This document shows, piece after piece, positions 49,730 through 61,849 of a DNA stretch of 64,000 nt. Within the stretch, counting starts at the first letter, position 1, and each line of letters starts with the position of its first letter. This DNA is from Aquilaria yunnanensis (taxonomy: Eukaryota; Streptophyta; Magnoliopsida; Malvales; Thymelaeaceae): NCBI GenBank assembly GCA_039654915.1, contig CM077599.1:69718001-69782000 (forward strand), written 5' to 3'. Position numbers and translations under genes: made by a program. The notes below the pieces were generated by a model, which saw nothing but the letters and a program-made list of their open reading frames with translations, did no database searches and was not told where the DNA came from.

Positions 49730-52700
49730 AACAATTATCTCTTGTGGAAGGTATAGTTCTTACCTCACCTGATAAGCCAATGGCTTTTAGGCTATGTTGA
49801 TGGCACGATTTTGTGCCCTAGCCAATATATCTTTAATGGGTCATCCTTTGAAGATGGCAATCAAAATATGGTAGTGAATCCAGAATACCAGAATTGGTTT
49901 CAACAAAATCAAATTATCTTAAGTGCATAAATTTCATCACTCTCATAGGAAATTCTTGCATAAGTCATCAATTTGTCAACCTCTAATGAAGTGTGAACTG
50001 CCCTAGCCAAGATGTTTGCTTCACAATCCAATGCTCAGATCATGCAAATTAAATATTAACTTTCAACCATAAAGAAGAAATATCCTCCCATAGCTGATTA
50101 TTTTCAGCGTGCCAAAAATCTTGCTGATACCTTAGTCGTAGTTGGACAACCCCTCCAAGACTATGAAATTATTTCATAGATATTGGCTCGTCTTAATTTT
50201 GAGCATGATTCTTTAGTTGCTACAATAACAACTCGGATTGATCTTGTCTGTCAATGATCTTTATGGTCGTTTATTATGCTATAAGTTATGGTTTGAGCAA
50301 CACCATGGAGCACTTTAAGAAAATGTTAATGGGTCATCTGCCAATGTTGCAACCTAGAACAACCCTTCAAACATGGATAAAATTCTAATACTTGAGGGAG
50401 AGGCCAAGGTTGTGGCTGAACAATTGAGGACAATGAGAATCAAGAAACAGAAATAATGGAGTTACGTGCCAAGTGTGTGGTAAGTTTGGACATTCTGCTT
50501 TACAATGTTTTCACAAGTTTGATCATTCATATCAAGGAAACCAAAGTTAGTTCGCTGTAGTAGCCTCTGGGTTCATTCTAACATATCAAATGGATCCAAT
50601 TTGGTACATAGATTTTGGTACTAATGATCAAATTATAGTAGACCTCGGTAATCTACCATTCAGTGAGAAATATAATGGTGGTGATAAAGTTTAGGTTGGT
50701 AATGAGGTAGGTTTGACTATACACCATATTAGCCATACCACAATCCATACATCCACTACTATTTTATATCTTAAAAACATGCTCCATGCCTTTGACATCA
50801 AGAAAAATCTTGTCTCGGTTAGTAGATTAACAAGTGGGAACAAAGTTTTCCTTTAATTCCACCCAAATCATTTTTTTTTTTTGCGAAGGATCAAGGAACG
50901 AGGAAAAATCTCCTTTATAGCCATGTAAAAACGGTCTCTATCAATTTCCTTCAAATAAAGCTTCTTCATTCGAAGCCTCTATTTTTCTTGGTGAACGTGT
51001 TAGCCACGACTAGTGGCACAAGCGGCTTGGGCATCCTTCAACTCTTATAGTACATCATGTCTTGAGTCAGAATAATCTTCTTGTCACTTCAAACGAGGGC
51101 CATTCTGTTTGTGGTGCTTGCCAATATGGCAAAAGTCATCAATTACCTTTTAAGTTATCCTCTACTATTTCAAGAAATCCTTTAAATGTTTTGTTTTTTT
51201 ATGTTTGGAGACGTACTTCCAAATCTATCAATAGGTTTCCTTATTATGTTATCTTTTTTTATGACTAATTTGGTTATATCCCTTGACATGCAAATATGAA
51301 GTTTATGATGTTTTTCTTAAGTTCCAACGTCAAGTTGAGCATATTCTAAATACAAAAACCAAAGTTCTTCATGCAGATTGGGGAGAGAATGTAAAAAACT
51401 CCATTAATTTCTTGTCTCTATAGGCATTAAACACCTGGTCTCATGTCCTTACACACACCAACAAAATAGGATAACCAAAAGAAACATAGGTACATAGTTG
51501 AAACAGGAAAACCCCTCTAAGCTCAAGCTAATATGCCACTAAAATTTTAGGATGATGTTTTTCTCTCTACCACATCCCTTATTAATCAAATGCCTAGTTC
51601 TGTCATAAATAATGCTTCACCTCTTGAATGACTTTTTAAATGTAAGCCAGACTATTCCTTTTTTAAAGTTTTTTTTGTGCATGTCAGCCTCATCTTCGAT
51701 TTTACACTTCTCAAAAATTTGATTTTTGGTTTAAAGAATACATATTTCTTAGTTATAGCTCTCTACACAAAGGTTATAAGTGTCTTCATGTGTCCACTAG
51801 TCAGGTCCACATCTCTAGTGATGTTGTCTTCGATGAAAACATGTTCCATTTTGCTCATTTTGTTTCCACTATGGGCTTAAAGGAACTTAAACCAACCATT
51901 TCAACCGTTTCATCTCCAATTAATATCTTGGCCATTACCTGAGCCTCAAGTAACCCTACCACAAATTACACAAAATACTGAACTTAGAACTGACGCTTTT
52001 CCTTCCCCAGCTAGTTCCTTTGAAGCCTCACCAACCAATACCACAAAAAATACAATGAGTTCAAACTTACCCAAACCAGCCTCACACTTGCTCCTATTTG
52101 CCATCCTATGTGAACTTGACTACACGGCAATATTGTTAAGCTGAAACAATTTACAAATGACACTGTTTGGTATCCTATGTCCCGTGCTCTACTTGCCACC
52201 ACTAAAGATGAGAATAATATTGAAATAATTATTATTGCACAGACTTAGTCTAATCCTGAGTGGAGCCAAGCCGTGAAAGAGGAATTCGAGGCGCTACAAA
52301 GAAATGGAACATGGACTCTTAAACCTTGAAGGGTTGGTATGAATGTGATTGATTATAAGTCGATATTCAAACTAAAATGAAAGACAGATAGAATGATTGA
52401 AAGACATAAGGCCAAGTTGGTGGCAAAAGGTTTTTGCAATGGTATGGTGCTGATTATCATGATACCTATCATCTGGTTGTGAAATCGAATACTATTTGGC
52501 TTATTTTATCGATTTCCATTTCAAAGGGTTGGACCATTCGACAATTGGGTGTTCAAAATGCCTTTGTGTATGGCTATCTCGAGGATGAGGTTGACATGTC
52601 ACAACCCCCAAGTTTTGTACATAGAAAATGTCATGCCTAGGACTTGTATAAGCCTTGGGCTGGAAGTGAAATGGAATGCAAGTTAATGGAAATGAGAGGA

Positions 52701-55587
52701 AAATGTTAAGAGAGGCATGACAAAATAAGATGATTTAATCGAATCTAAGAAAAGTAATGCTAGTGGTGCTAGTGTGCACTTAAAGTGCATGAATGTTTTT
52801 GCTAAGGTGAAGACATGAAAACTTAATTGTCCAAATTAAAGGAAAAAATGGGTTAGAAATGGACAAAAAACTAGAAAGAACTGGCTAATTGAGTAAGCAA
52901 ATCAGTTAAACATCTTAATTAAGAGGTTAAGTAAAGAATTATACACTTAGCTTAACCGGATTTGACCCTTTCCACCACTCTATTTTCTCCACCATAATTG
53001 ATCTATTTTCCTAGCAGATTTTGGTGGTTTTGGATGGGAAAAAACTTGTTCCAAAGGTCCATGGTGGCTGAGTGGGAGTTCTAAGGAAAGAGAAGTGAAT
53101 TTGAGTGAGAATTAGTGGGATGATGCTTGATTTGGCCACAAGGTGTTGAGGATTTGTTGAAAACCGAGCTTGTTTGCATGTCCAACACCTAACAAATCTA
53201 GTAAGGGAACCTAGGTTCTAAGTAGGGCCTAAGGTACTAAAAGCACTATCTCCCATGTTCTAGCTAGATTATGTTTAAGGCAAGCATTAGGACCTTGTTC
53301 TAAGTTTGGCCAATCTTGTTCAAGGTCTGGAGCTTTATGATTTCAAGTTAAATAACCTAAACTAAGTTAATAAAATGAATGAAACACTAAGAAATGCTTA
53401 ATATGCCATAAGCTTGTTAGTCAAGAGTGTGATGTATATGTCTTGTGTGTTTTGTTACTTGGATGCATGTGTTGACGCCATAAACTATATTTAGTATATT
53501 GCCCTGTATTTGTAATGTGCTTTCTTTGTCTTACATTACAGGTTTAAGCTCAAGAAAGACTTATAACTATGTTATGTGTAAATGTACTTGGACATTGTGG
53601 CACTTGGTGCTGTTTTGGGCTCTTACTAAGTATTATATACTCATGATCTGTTTCTCCATGTTTTAGGGAAAGGCTTACAGGATTAAATGTTTATCTAACT
53701 AGTTTTGAAAGTGTTGTGCATATTTAGGTATGTCTCGGACACCTAAAGCTAATGGTAACTTGCTAATGCTCAACATGTTAACCTAAGTGTTCATGATTGT
53801 AGGCACTTATGGCTACTAAGGGACTAGCTATGTTTGGTATGTTTTTAGTGCCTAAGAAATTAGTAAACTTGTGGCTAAAGGTGTGGGAACAATGTGGCAT
53901 GTAAATAAGTAAGTGAGTTAGTGCATGTGTCTTAACACGTGTAGAGTAAGGCCTAAGGTAGGCCTACAGAGACACCTATGTATAGTCACTTGAACCTATC
54001 TTTGTACATGGCACTTTTGGCAATATAAGTAATGTATTAGTCATTTTGGCATGTGATGGAAGTGGATGCGCATGTATGCTAGTGTGTGTCCTGGGATGTG
54101 TCTAAAAGGCCCGAAGGTAAGCCTGCCAGGACACTAATGCATTTGCTTTACCACCTATGTATAAGTTGCTTGTTTAATGCCTATGCTTATGTAGTTTGTG
54201 TTCCACTCATTTTTTCCTTTAAGTTCTATATAAAACTAGCTTAATTGGATTTTTTTGACACAAAACAGATATCATTTACTGGCCCAAATGAATTTGTCTA
54301 TTTCTTGACTAAAATTGAGAAATGAAGAAAAATTTTGGCTAAGTGTCCTGGCACTTGTGCCCTAAGCCACCTGCCAAGGCTAAATGGGCTTTTAAGCTAA
54401 TAAACATCCCAAAGAACATGCAAACATATAGGGTGGGGGTGGTTTGAGGCGTGACAGAAAATATCCTAATCATGTTTATAGGTTAGGAAAGGCCCTGTAT
54501 GGACTTAAACAGGCTCCACATGTATGGTATTCTTGCGTTAGTGCTCATCTACTTGAGCTTGGCTTCGTGGCTTCCAAGGCTAATGCCGCCTTATTCATAC
54601 TGAATCAGAATGGTGTTCTAATATTTATTCCCATCTATGTTGATAAATATTTTGGTCACAGGCTCCTCTCCAACAACCATTGGCAACCTTTTCCAAAGTC
54701 TCGATGAGGATTTTGCTATCAAAGATCTGGGATAGCTTCCCTATTTCCTTGGCATAAAAGCCATTCCTACAAAAATAGGCTTCATGTTTTCTCAACAGAA
54801 ATACATTCATGAACTCTTTTAGAAGACTAATATGGCTGCTACTAAGCTTCTTGTTACTCCCCTCTCAACTACTGAGAAGTTGGGAAAAGAAGGAGTTATA
54901 CCATTGTCTAACCTGAGCATGTATAGCAGTGTCATGGGAGCTCTACAATACCTTACACTCACTCGTCTAGACATTGCATTCATAGTTAACAAGGTGTGTC
55001 AATTTTTACAAGTGCCTACCTTTGTTCATTTGCTAGCAGTCAAATGGATTCTATGATAGCTTAAGCATACAATTTCCATGCACTTGCACAAGTCGTCTTC
55101 TTGTGTGCTTAGTGCTTTCTTAGATGCGGATTGGGTTGGGTGCCTTATGATCGCAGATCTACCAGTGGATATGCAATGTTTCTTGACTCAAATCTAGTCT
55201 TCTAGAGCTCACACAAATAGCCAACAATTTCACAGTCAAGTACTAAGGCCAAATACAGCTCGCTTGCAAATGCTAGTACTGAACTCACTTGGATTCAGAC
55301 CTTGCTTTTTGAACTTGGTGCCTTCTACCTCAAGCTCTTATTTTGTGGTGTGATAACCTCAGAGCTATATACTTATCTTTTTGCTAATCCGGTATTCATG
55401 CTTGTACCAAGCACATAGAAGTGGACTTTCATTTTGTCCGAGAAAAGGTAGCTCATGGTGATTTATATGTGAGGCTTATATCGACTGATCAAGTTGCAAA
55501 CGTACTCATGAGGCCATTGGCAGCTCGGCATTAGCAGTTTTGCAGCAATCTCAACATAATTTCACGATAGTTAAGATAGAGTGGGTG
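49730..55587 (+). pseudogene. Degenerate full-length Ty1/copia gag-pol, copy C, split by a solo LTR
   Basis: In order on the plus strand: gag (from NNYLLWK, about 49730); CCHC knuckle CQVCGKFGHSALQC (50467); protease WYIDFGTND near 50602, with the catalytic DSG now DFG; pre-integrase RLGHPST and CGACQYGKSHQLPF (51020-51150); integrase core with HADWG and CPYTHQQN (about 51370-51470), where the catalytic Glu region ERK reads KRN; RT with WSQAVKEEFEALQRNGTW, GVQNAFVYGYLEDEV and, after the solo LTR, RLGKALYGLKQAPHVWY, with the YVDD box now YVDK (54636-54647); RNase H with LDADWVGC (about 55120) and IEVDFHFVREKV (about 55420). Many stops and frameshifts. It is the only copy with pol, so it shows what lay beyond the junction before the array formed. 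Confidence 0.92.
52629..54456 (+). mobile_element. Solo LTR (1828 bp) inside copia reverse transcriptase
   Basis: It begins TGTCATGCCT and ends GGCGTGACA, so the two ends are also imperfect inverted repeats. It is flanked by the target duplication GAAAA (52624-52628 and 54457-54461). Ignoring the insert and one GAAAA, the copia RT frame reads on as FVHRKYPNHVYRLGKALYGL, the expected family sequence. No coding motif is inside. Its TTACTAAGTATTATATACTC stretch near 53623 resembles the similar stretch in the 2409-bp solo LTR, so the two may be related chromovirus-type families. Confidence 0.92.
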
Positions 55588-55795
55588 TGTTAAACGAAGT
55601 TTTTTGTAACGCAAAATAAGGAGATAATGCTCCTATCACGTTGTTATCGCAGTAGGCTAAGGCAGTAGCTATACTCGGGTTTGTCATGTACGGTTTACAG
55701 TCTTGCATGTCTTGTATATCTTCATTATAAACACAAGTACGTAAAAGGCTTCTCTTGCAGCAAAACTATTTTCTTTACGAAGAACCTAGGGTACA
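55588..55795 (+). repeat. Candidate 3' LTR of the copia element
   Basis: A purine-rich tract (AGATAGAGTGGGTG) ends at the start of TGTTAAACG, the classic place for a copia 3' LTR. A TATA-like ATTATAAAC at about 55724 fits a short LTR of about 200 bp. The right border is a guess and no 5' partner is identified. Confidence 0.5.
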
Positions 55796-58274
55796 TTTAA
55801 GCTGAAAAGGACCTTTTTGAGTTTTGTTAATCAACCTGATTTGGAAATCCAGGCTCCAATATCTCCAATCCCCCGTTTTTTTTTCTCTCTTTTGGTTCGG
55901 TAGACCAGAAAATACAACTACTGCGATGAATGGAGTACACGGATAGAAGAAAATCAGGCAAAGCGAACCACGTATATAAATCACAAATTCGCACATTATC
56001 AGGTAACCAAAAACTAAAATTATAAAATAAAAATTAACCAAACTGAGGAAGAACATGAAAAAAAAAAAAATCAAGAGAACACGGTGATTCTCAGGCCAAG
56101 TGATCCCACAGGCACAAAGGGGTAGAAAAGCTAGTTGCTTTATCCACAATCTAGCTTCCCCTTGGAATTTGAGACAAATTTATTCCGTTTGCCCCCTCAG
56201 GAATTTAATCAAATGGGTGTCGGGCGTAAGACGGTCGCTGTTGCTGCAAAATGTGTTTTAGGTGTGGCAGGAACAGGTTTGCTGAGAATATTTGTATTTC
56301 TTAGAGAATGGATCTAGTGAAACAGCCTAATAACTGGAAATTCGATGATAAACTTGAACAAAAGAACGGGAAAAAAACAAAAAGAAAAAGAAAGAAGATC
56401 AACTGAAGACTTCATGTTAGAGGACAGACGGAAGAGTAGCTAAAGTAAGAGCGGAGATGGAAGAGCCATTGATGAAAGAAAAGCAAAAGAACAAAAGAAC
56501 AAAACACAGCAACAACAAAAGCAAAAACCAAAAAAGGAAAAAAGAAAACGCTGACTTTTGCAGGCAAAAATTTTCAACTTTTCGCCAGAGAAATGAACAG
56601 ACGGGCATGCAGGAATCGAGAAGCTGTTTAAAAAAAACTATTTAATAGTAGTTTTTAGCTTTTAGGTTTAGCATTTTCATCACAACTGTTAAATAAATCA
56701 TCCAAAACTTTAACGCTAATGACAAAAGTTATTGCCAAATAGGCCCATGACCCCCCTGATGTTCAGACTTTAGCGTTTTGATGATTGCCTATTATAGTTC
56801 TACACTAGTATATTTTAACTCACACATTTGGCGTATATTTTTTTCCCAATAAATTTAGTATTTAAAAAAATATCAACAATAGATAATTAAAAAATTCTCA
56901 ACCATAGATTCATGTTCATTAATTAAAATTTCATTTTATTTTAAATTATTTATTTTATTTTCTTATTATTAAAATGATTAGCCATGAACACATTATACCA
57001 TGCAACATAATAATGTACATGTCTCAAAAATGATGGATTTTTTTTTTCATTAGAAAATAATTCACTAAAAATTTACATTTCTTATGTTAAATAAAATGTT
57101 AAACTGTATTTAATTTATGTTAACCAATTAATGGTTTAACTATTAACTTGGTAAAAAGAAATAAAAAGAAAAAAAGTAGCCAAAGCTAAATCCACCCACA
57201 ACATAGCCAAAAGTAGGCAAATCAAAATGACTAAAATTCTATTTTTTTAAAAAAATAATATAAAAAAGTAAAAAAAAATTGGGGACCAAGACAGGATATG
57301 GAAATACTTTAGGTGTTAAAGATTTAACAATTGACTTAATAGATAAATAAAAAAGAGAATGGTTTAACTAAAAGAAATGCAAATCATGATGGCCAATATT
57401 TTACTTTCAAAGATAGTACATAAAAAAAATTTAGGGACCAATGGAGCAAATAGAAAGAATCTAGTTACGCAATTATTAGGTTTGGGGGACTTAAATGTCA
57501 CATGGGCCATATTTAGGGACTGAAATAGGGAAAAGTATAAATTCAGAGATTGAAATAATTTTTTATGCAAAAGAAAAGTGAAACAAACAGAAAATGAGTA
57601 AACAACAATACAAGGCCTCATATACACAATCACCTTGTAGAAAGAGGATAAAACTTCAAACAAATTTGATTGTGTCCCTGGAAAACAAGAAAAGAAAGGA
57701 GTGGAACTGTTCATGAACGGTGATTTGCACTGTTTATGAACAATTTTAGTTTCAAGCCTTTTAGAATATAGTTATAATCTGTTAGTTTAGTCCTCTGTGT
57801 TTTTAAAATAACCAATTGAGTCCTCTTGTAAATCAAACTAGTGTAACTACCAGCATTGCCACCGACAATAAATTTAAAATAAAATATTTACTATTAAAAA
57901 TAAACAGGTAAAAATACACCATATATTTATAATAAAAAATGTAATTAAAATTTTAGAAAAAAAATATCAAAACTTTCATCATATATCTCTGTTGTTAACA
58001 TTACGTCAAATTCACTGAACATACAACTTAATTCCCCTTAGCCCAAGGACAAGTCTAGCTTGAGCATGGCTCAAGGTCAAGCATGTTCTCATAGTTGTGC
58101 CAGTTGCTCAAAGGCCCCTCCCTCATAGACCCAAGGCAAGCCCAACTGAGCCTTTGCAGGGGCCAATTTGGTTAACACATCTTTAATATGACATGCCTAT
58201 AAACTACTATAGTTATACCTTCTCCATATAGGTTTAAGCAGAGTTAATGGAAACTGGAAAGAATTTTAAAGACC
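55796..58274. other. Right-flank stretch without recognised genes
   Basis: AT-rich. Open frames at 55775-56149 (minus), 56135-56317 (plus) and 57364-57714 (minus) show no family motif. The minus frame at 57364-57714 lies over sequence with repeated 'agggac' phrases that look transposon-derived. No promoter or RNA gene can be supported. Confidence 0.5.
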
Positions 58275-58930
58275 TAAATGCACAATTAGTCCTCCAACTT
58301 TGCCAACTCACACGAGTTGGTCCCTTAACTTTGACTCAGTATGACTTAGTCCTTAAACATTACAAAATCATGTGACTTAGTCCTCAAACTTTTTAAATAG
58401 TGTGACTTAGTCCTTTAGCCATTAAGACAAACTACAACTTTGAGTCCTAATATCCAATCTTTCAGCAGAATGACCTTTCTATTTATGAAATTCCATTATC
58501 ACCAAACTTAGGGATTAATAAACTTTACTAAATTGTTGAATACGTAGTTAACTAATTAATAACTTACAAACTAATAATTCAAAAAATTATATACAATAAT
58601 TTAAAAATATTTAATTTTTAAATAATTTATATTTTTCATTTTTATAAAAAAAACTACTTACAAAATATGCAATTAGGGACTTATGAATTTTGAGTTCATT
58701 TTTAGAGGAGTTTTTCTTTAAGTAGATTTACATTTCAAACAATTTCCCAAATTAATCTTCTTGGTTTTAATATTTTGTGATTTTGAATTAGTATCTCACA
58801 TCATCTTGAAACTAATTCAAACCTTGCAATTCTCATGCTAATGAAGATGTTATGTACTATAACTTCCTTGGGATTTTATCATTTGTTTATAAATAAAAGT
58901 TGGGGAAAAAATAAAAATAAAAATCCAGTG
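58275..58930. repeat. Left arm of a long inverted repeat (fold-back/MULE-like)
   Basis: The reverse complement of this arm matches 59200-59946 plus 61819-61845 over most of its length. Examples are CACAATTAGTCCTCCAACTT against AAGTTGGAGGACTAAT-type sequence, and TTATATACAATAATTTA against TAAATTATTGTATATAA. No transposase is seen. The loop is 58931-59199. Confidence 0.82.
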
Positions 58931-60884
58931 AAGATAGTACGTACTATCATTTGTTATCTACTTTGGCTAGATATAAATAAGAGTAAGGAATTTGTGGGAA
59001 AATAAAAAAAGGGTTAATTTAACTAATTAATTAGAATATTGGTTTTTTTTATTTTAATGGATTCCAAATAATATTTATATTTGAAAACAAATCAATAAAC
59101 AGATAGAAGCTATTAATATGCAAAAAAAAATTGAAGAAACAAAAAAGGTAAAGAAAAATTGATGAAGAATATAAGGGAAAAATCATCCCAAAGTTAAAGG
59201 TTGGATTTTTTTTTTGTATTTTTCCCCAAATTTTTATTGGAAAACAAATGATAAAAAGCCAAAAGAAATTTATAGCATTTACCATCTTCATTAGCATGAG
59301 AATTACAAAGGTGAATTAGTTTCAAGATGAAGTGGTATACTAATTCTAAATCACAAAATATTAATGCCAAAAAGGTTAATTTGAAAATTCGTTTGAAAAC
59401 TAAATCTACTTAAATAAAAAATCCTCTAAAAATAATCTCTAAATTAGTAAGTTCCTAATGTTTCATATTTTGTACAAATGAAAAATGAGAAAAAAATATT
59501 TAGAAAAAATAATTGATCAACATAATAGTGGAGTGCATAAAACATATTTTTTTTCTTTCCAATAAGTCAACCAAAGTAATTTTTTAGAAAAAAAATAAGC
59601 AAAATATAAATTTTTAAATAATTAGATTTCTTTTCTAAATTATTGTATATAATTTTTTGAATAATCATTTTTTAAGCTATTAATTAGTTAATTATGTATT
59701 TACCAATTTAGTAAAGTTTATTAATCTACAAGTTTGGTGATAATGGAAGTTTCTAAATAGAAGGGTCATTTTGCTAAAAGATTGGATGTTAGGTCTTAAG
59801 TTGTAGTTTATCCTAATGTATAAAGACTAAGTCGCACCATTTAAAAAGTTTGAGGACTAAGTCGCATGATTTTGCAAAGCTTGAGGACTAAGGCATATTG
59901 AGTCAAAGTTAAGGGACTAACTCATGTGAGTTGGCACAGTTGGAGGTAGGGGTGTTCATCCAAGCCGTATAACCCGTAAATCCGGCTGATCCGAACCGAA
60001 ACTAACCGCAAGGGATGAGGGTTCTATGAGGGTTAAGGTCGGGTTGGGTAGTAAAAACATAAACCCGGTGAGTTATGCAGTGCGGGTTGGGTTTTAAAAT
60101 TAAAACCCGTAAGACCCGCCCCGACCCGCTTAATTGGCAAATAGCATTACTCAGTACTCACCGTCTCACGCCCAGTCAGGCAGTCACTCAAATCCCAAAT
60201 CGGCAAAAAATCGAAAATCCCTAGCTGCTCTCTAGTCTCTGCATCTACTTCTCCAGTCCTCGTGACCTCATCTGAGTCCGACCTTCTGCTGCTCGTCCGG
60301 CTACTGAAGTGAATCCGACCTCTGACATCTGCTGCTCTGCATCGCTCCAACTATGCTGCTTCTGCCTTCTAGTGTTTCTACTTCTGCTACTTCTACTGCT
60401 GACGTGAATCCGGTGGTCTCTTCCTCTATCACTCCGACTATCCTGCTCTATTGACGTTAATCCCGGCGACGAGGACCAACAATTTGACGTGAATCCCGGC
60501 GTCGTCCCTGTCAACAATCAACAGTCCCGGCAAATGCTGCCTCACTCTGCTGTTGAAGTGAATCCGATGGCCTTCTTCCTCCATCACTTTGGCTATGTAG
60601 CTTCTGGTGCTTCTATATCTACTGTTTCTACTCTGCTGCTTCTGCTGCTGACGTAAATCCCGCCCCGGGGTCGTCCGTGTCAACAATCCAGTGGCCTTTT
60701 TCCTCTCGGGTGAGTTCAATAATCAATATCTCCTTTTCTGCTCTACCAATCTACCTTACTTATTTCTGCCTTCTTTTTGTATATTTAGAAAAACTTATAG
60801 AATGACAAGATGATTATCATTAAAATTATATGTAGCTTCCTTGCCAATCCCAAGTTTGAAAAGGAAAAGAAAAATTGATATATG

Positions 60885-61581
60885 TGTAACACCCCCATAT
60901 CCCACATTGGTGAATTGTCGGAAGCCTTATGTGGATATATAGGCTCCAATTCCATAACATAAGCACCTAGCGCTTATCCTTTTCCAAAGGATAGCCCATG
61001 TGGTGTGGGCAGGTGTTCCGTTGACCAGTTCTGGACTTGGGTCGTTACAGATGGTATCAGAGTCAGGTTTGTATGTGGTTGAGTCCGCTGGTATGGGACG
61101 GGGGAACTTCTTTATACTGAGAGTCCATTCCTAAGTACCTAGCGCTTATCCTTTTCCAAAGGATAACCCATGTGGTGTGGGCAGGTGTTCCGTTGAATAG
61201 TTCTGGACTTGGGTCATTACAGATGGTATCAGAGCCAGGTTTGGTTCAAAGTATATGGTTGAGTCCGTTGGTATGGGACGGGGGAACTTCCTTGTACTGA
61301 GAGTCCATTCCTAAGTACCTAGTGCTTATCCTTTTCCAAAGGATAGCCTATGTGGTGTGGGCAGGTGTTCCGTTGACCAGTTCTGGATTTCGGTCATTAC
61401 AGATGGTATCAGAGCCAGGTTTGGTTCAAAGTATGTGGTTGAGTCCGCTGGTATGGGATGAGGGAACTTCTTTATACTGAGAGTCCATTCCTAAGTACCT
61501 AGCGCTTATCATTTTCCAAAGGATAGCCCATGTGGTGTCGGCAGGTGTTCCGTTGAATAGTTCTGGACTTGGGTCATTACA
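60885..61581 (+). mobile_element. TRIM retrotransposon with internal tandem array
   Basis: A complete 165-bp LTR (60885-61049, TGTAACACCC...GTCGTTACA) is followed two bases later by a primer site TGGTATCAGAGTCAGGTT (61052), complementary to initiator tRNA-Met. It ends in a partial LTR at 61581. The target duplication is ATATG (60880-60884 and 61582-61586). There is no coding capacity, as expected for a terminal-repeat retrotransposon in miniature. Between the ends lie extra rounds of partial LTR plus primer site. Confidence 0.9.
60969..61581 (+). repeat. 180-bp tandem repeats within the TRIM
   Basis: AGCGCTTATCC-type starts are at 60969, 61141, 61321 and 61501 (the first spacing is 172, the others 180). 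Each period contains the last 80 or so bases of the LTR, a primer site (61052, 61224, 61404) and leader. The final one ends at the LTR end without a primer site. Confidence 0.9.
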
Positions 61582-61849
61582 ATATGGCTTGAGATATGTC
61601 ATTTTGGATAAAAATTATTGTCTTACAGGTGAATGTAAAAAACCGTTCATACCGAACCGACCCTAACCGGTTTTCATGAGGGTTAGTTTTTTATATAATT
61701 TTGAAGTATACAGGTAGGGTCAGGTAGTGAAATGTAAAATCCGGTCAATGATGCGGGTAGAGTCGGGTTGAGCACAAACCCGGTCCTACCCGCCCCCGCG
61801 AACACCCCTAGTTGGAGGACTAATCATGGATTTATGCCAATTTTAAAAT

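Larger units (their letters stand above)
31204..50570. repeat. Terminal tandem segmental copy C
   Basis: It has the same order as copy B, with the intact ECA1-like a2 and the nonsense-bearing b2. Similarity to the other copies stops near 50550-50580, inside the copia element, which here continues into its pol domains instead of switching to gypsy gag. That marks the right edge of the array. Confidence 0.88.
59947..61810. mobile_element. Non-autonomous hAT transposon with TRIM insert
   Basis: It has 11-bp perfect terminal inverted repeats (TAGGGGTGTTC ... GAACACCCCTA) and an 8-bp target duplication GTTGGAGG (59939-59946 and 61811-61818), diagnostic of hAT. Subterminal regions are rich in ACCCG/CGGGT words, as in many plant hATs. 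The GC-richer left part (60140-60720) looks like the leader and first exon region of a transposase gene, but no transposase domain is present. About 700 bp of its length is the TRIM at 60885-61581. Confidence 0.93.
59200..61845. repeat. Right arm of the long inverted repeat, interrupted by hAT
   Basis: The inner part is 59200-59946 and the outer end 61819-61845 (GACTAATCATGG...). A 1864-bp hAT element sits between them. The arm also holds an extra segment of about 70 bp near 59512-59585 absent from the left arm. Outer target duplication not identified. Confidence 0.8.

Noticed and set aside
55775..56149. 124-codon hydrophobic minus-strand frame
   Set aside because: Hydrophobicity comes from A/T-rich tracts; no family motif or repeat conservation supports it.
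57364..57714. 116-codon minus-strand frame
   Set aside because: Overlaps sequence with repeated transposon-like phrases; no recognisable domain.
60147..60719. Overlapping Ser/Arg-rich minus-strand frames
   Set aside because: All are in the hAT leader-like block, in three frames, with compositional bias and no domain.
61052..61424. Repeated TGGTATCAGAGCCAGG taken for tRNA gene fragments
   Set aside because: They are complements of the initiator tRNA-Met 3' end just after an LTR end, so primer sites; no cloverleaf can be drawn.
60969..61581. 180-bp direct repeats as a CRISPR array or centromeric satellite
   Set aside because: The period contains LTR end and primer site, with only 3-4 rounds bounded by a TRIM target duplication.
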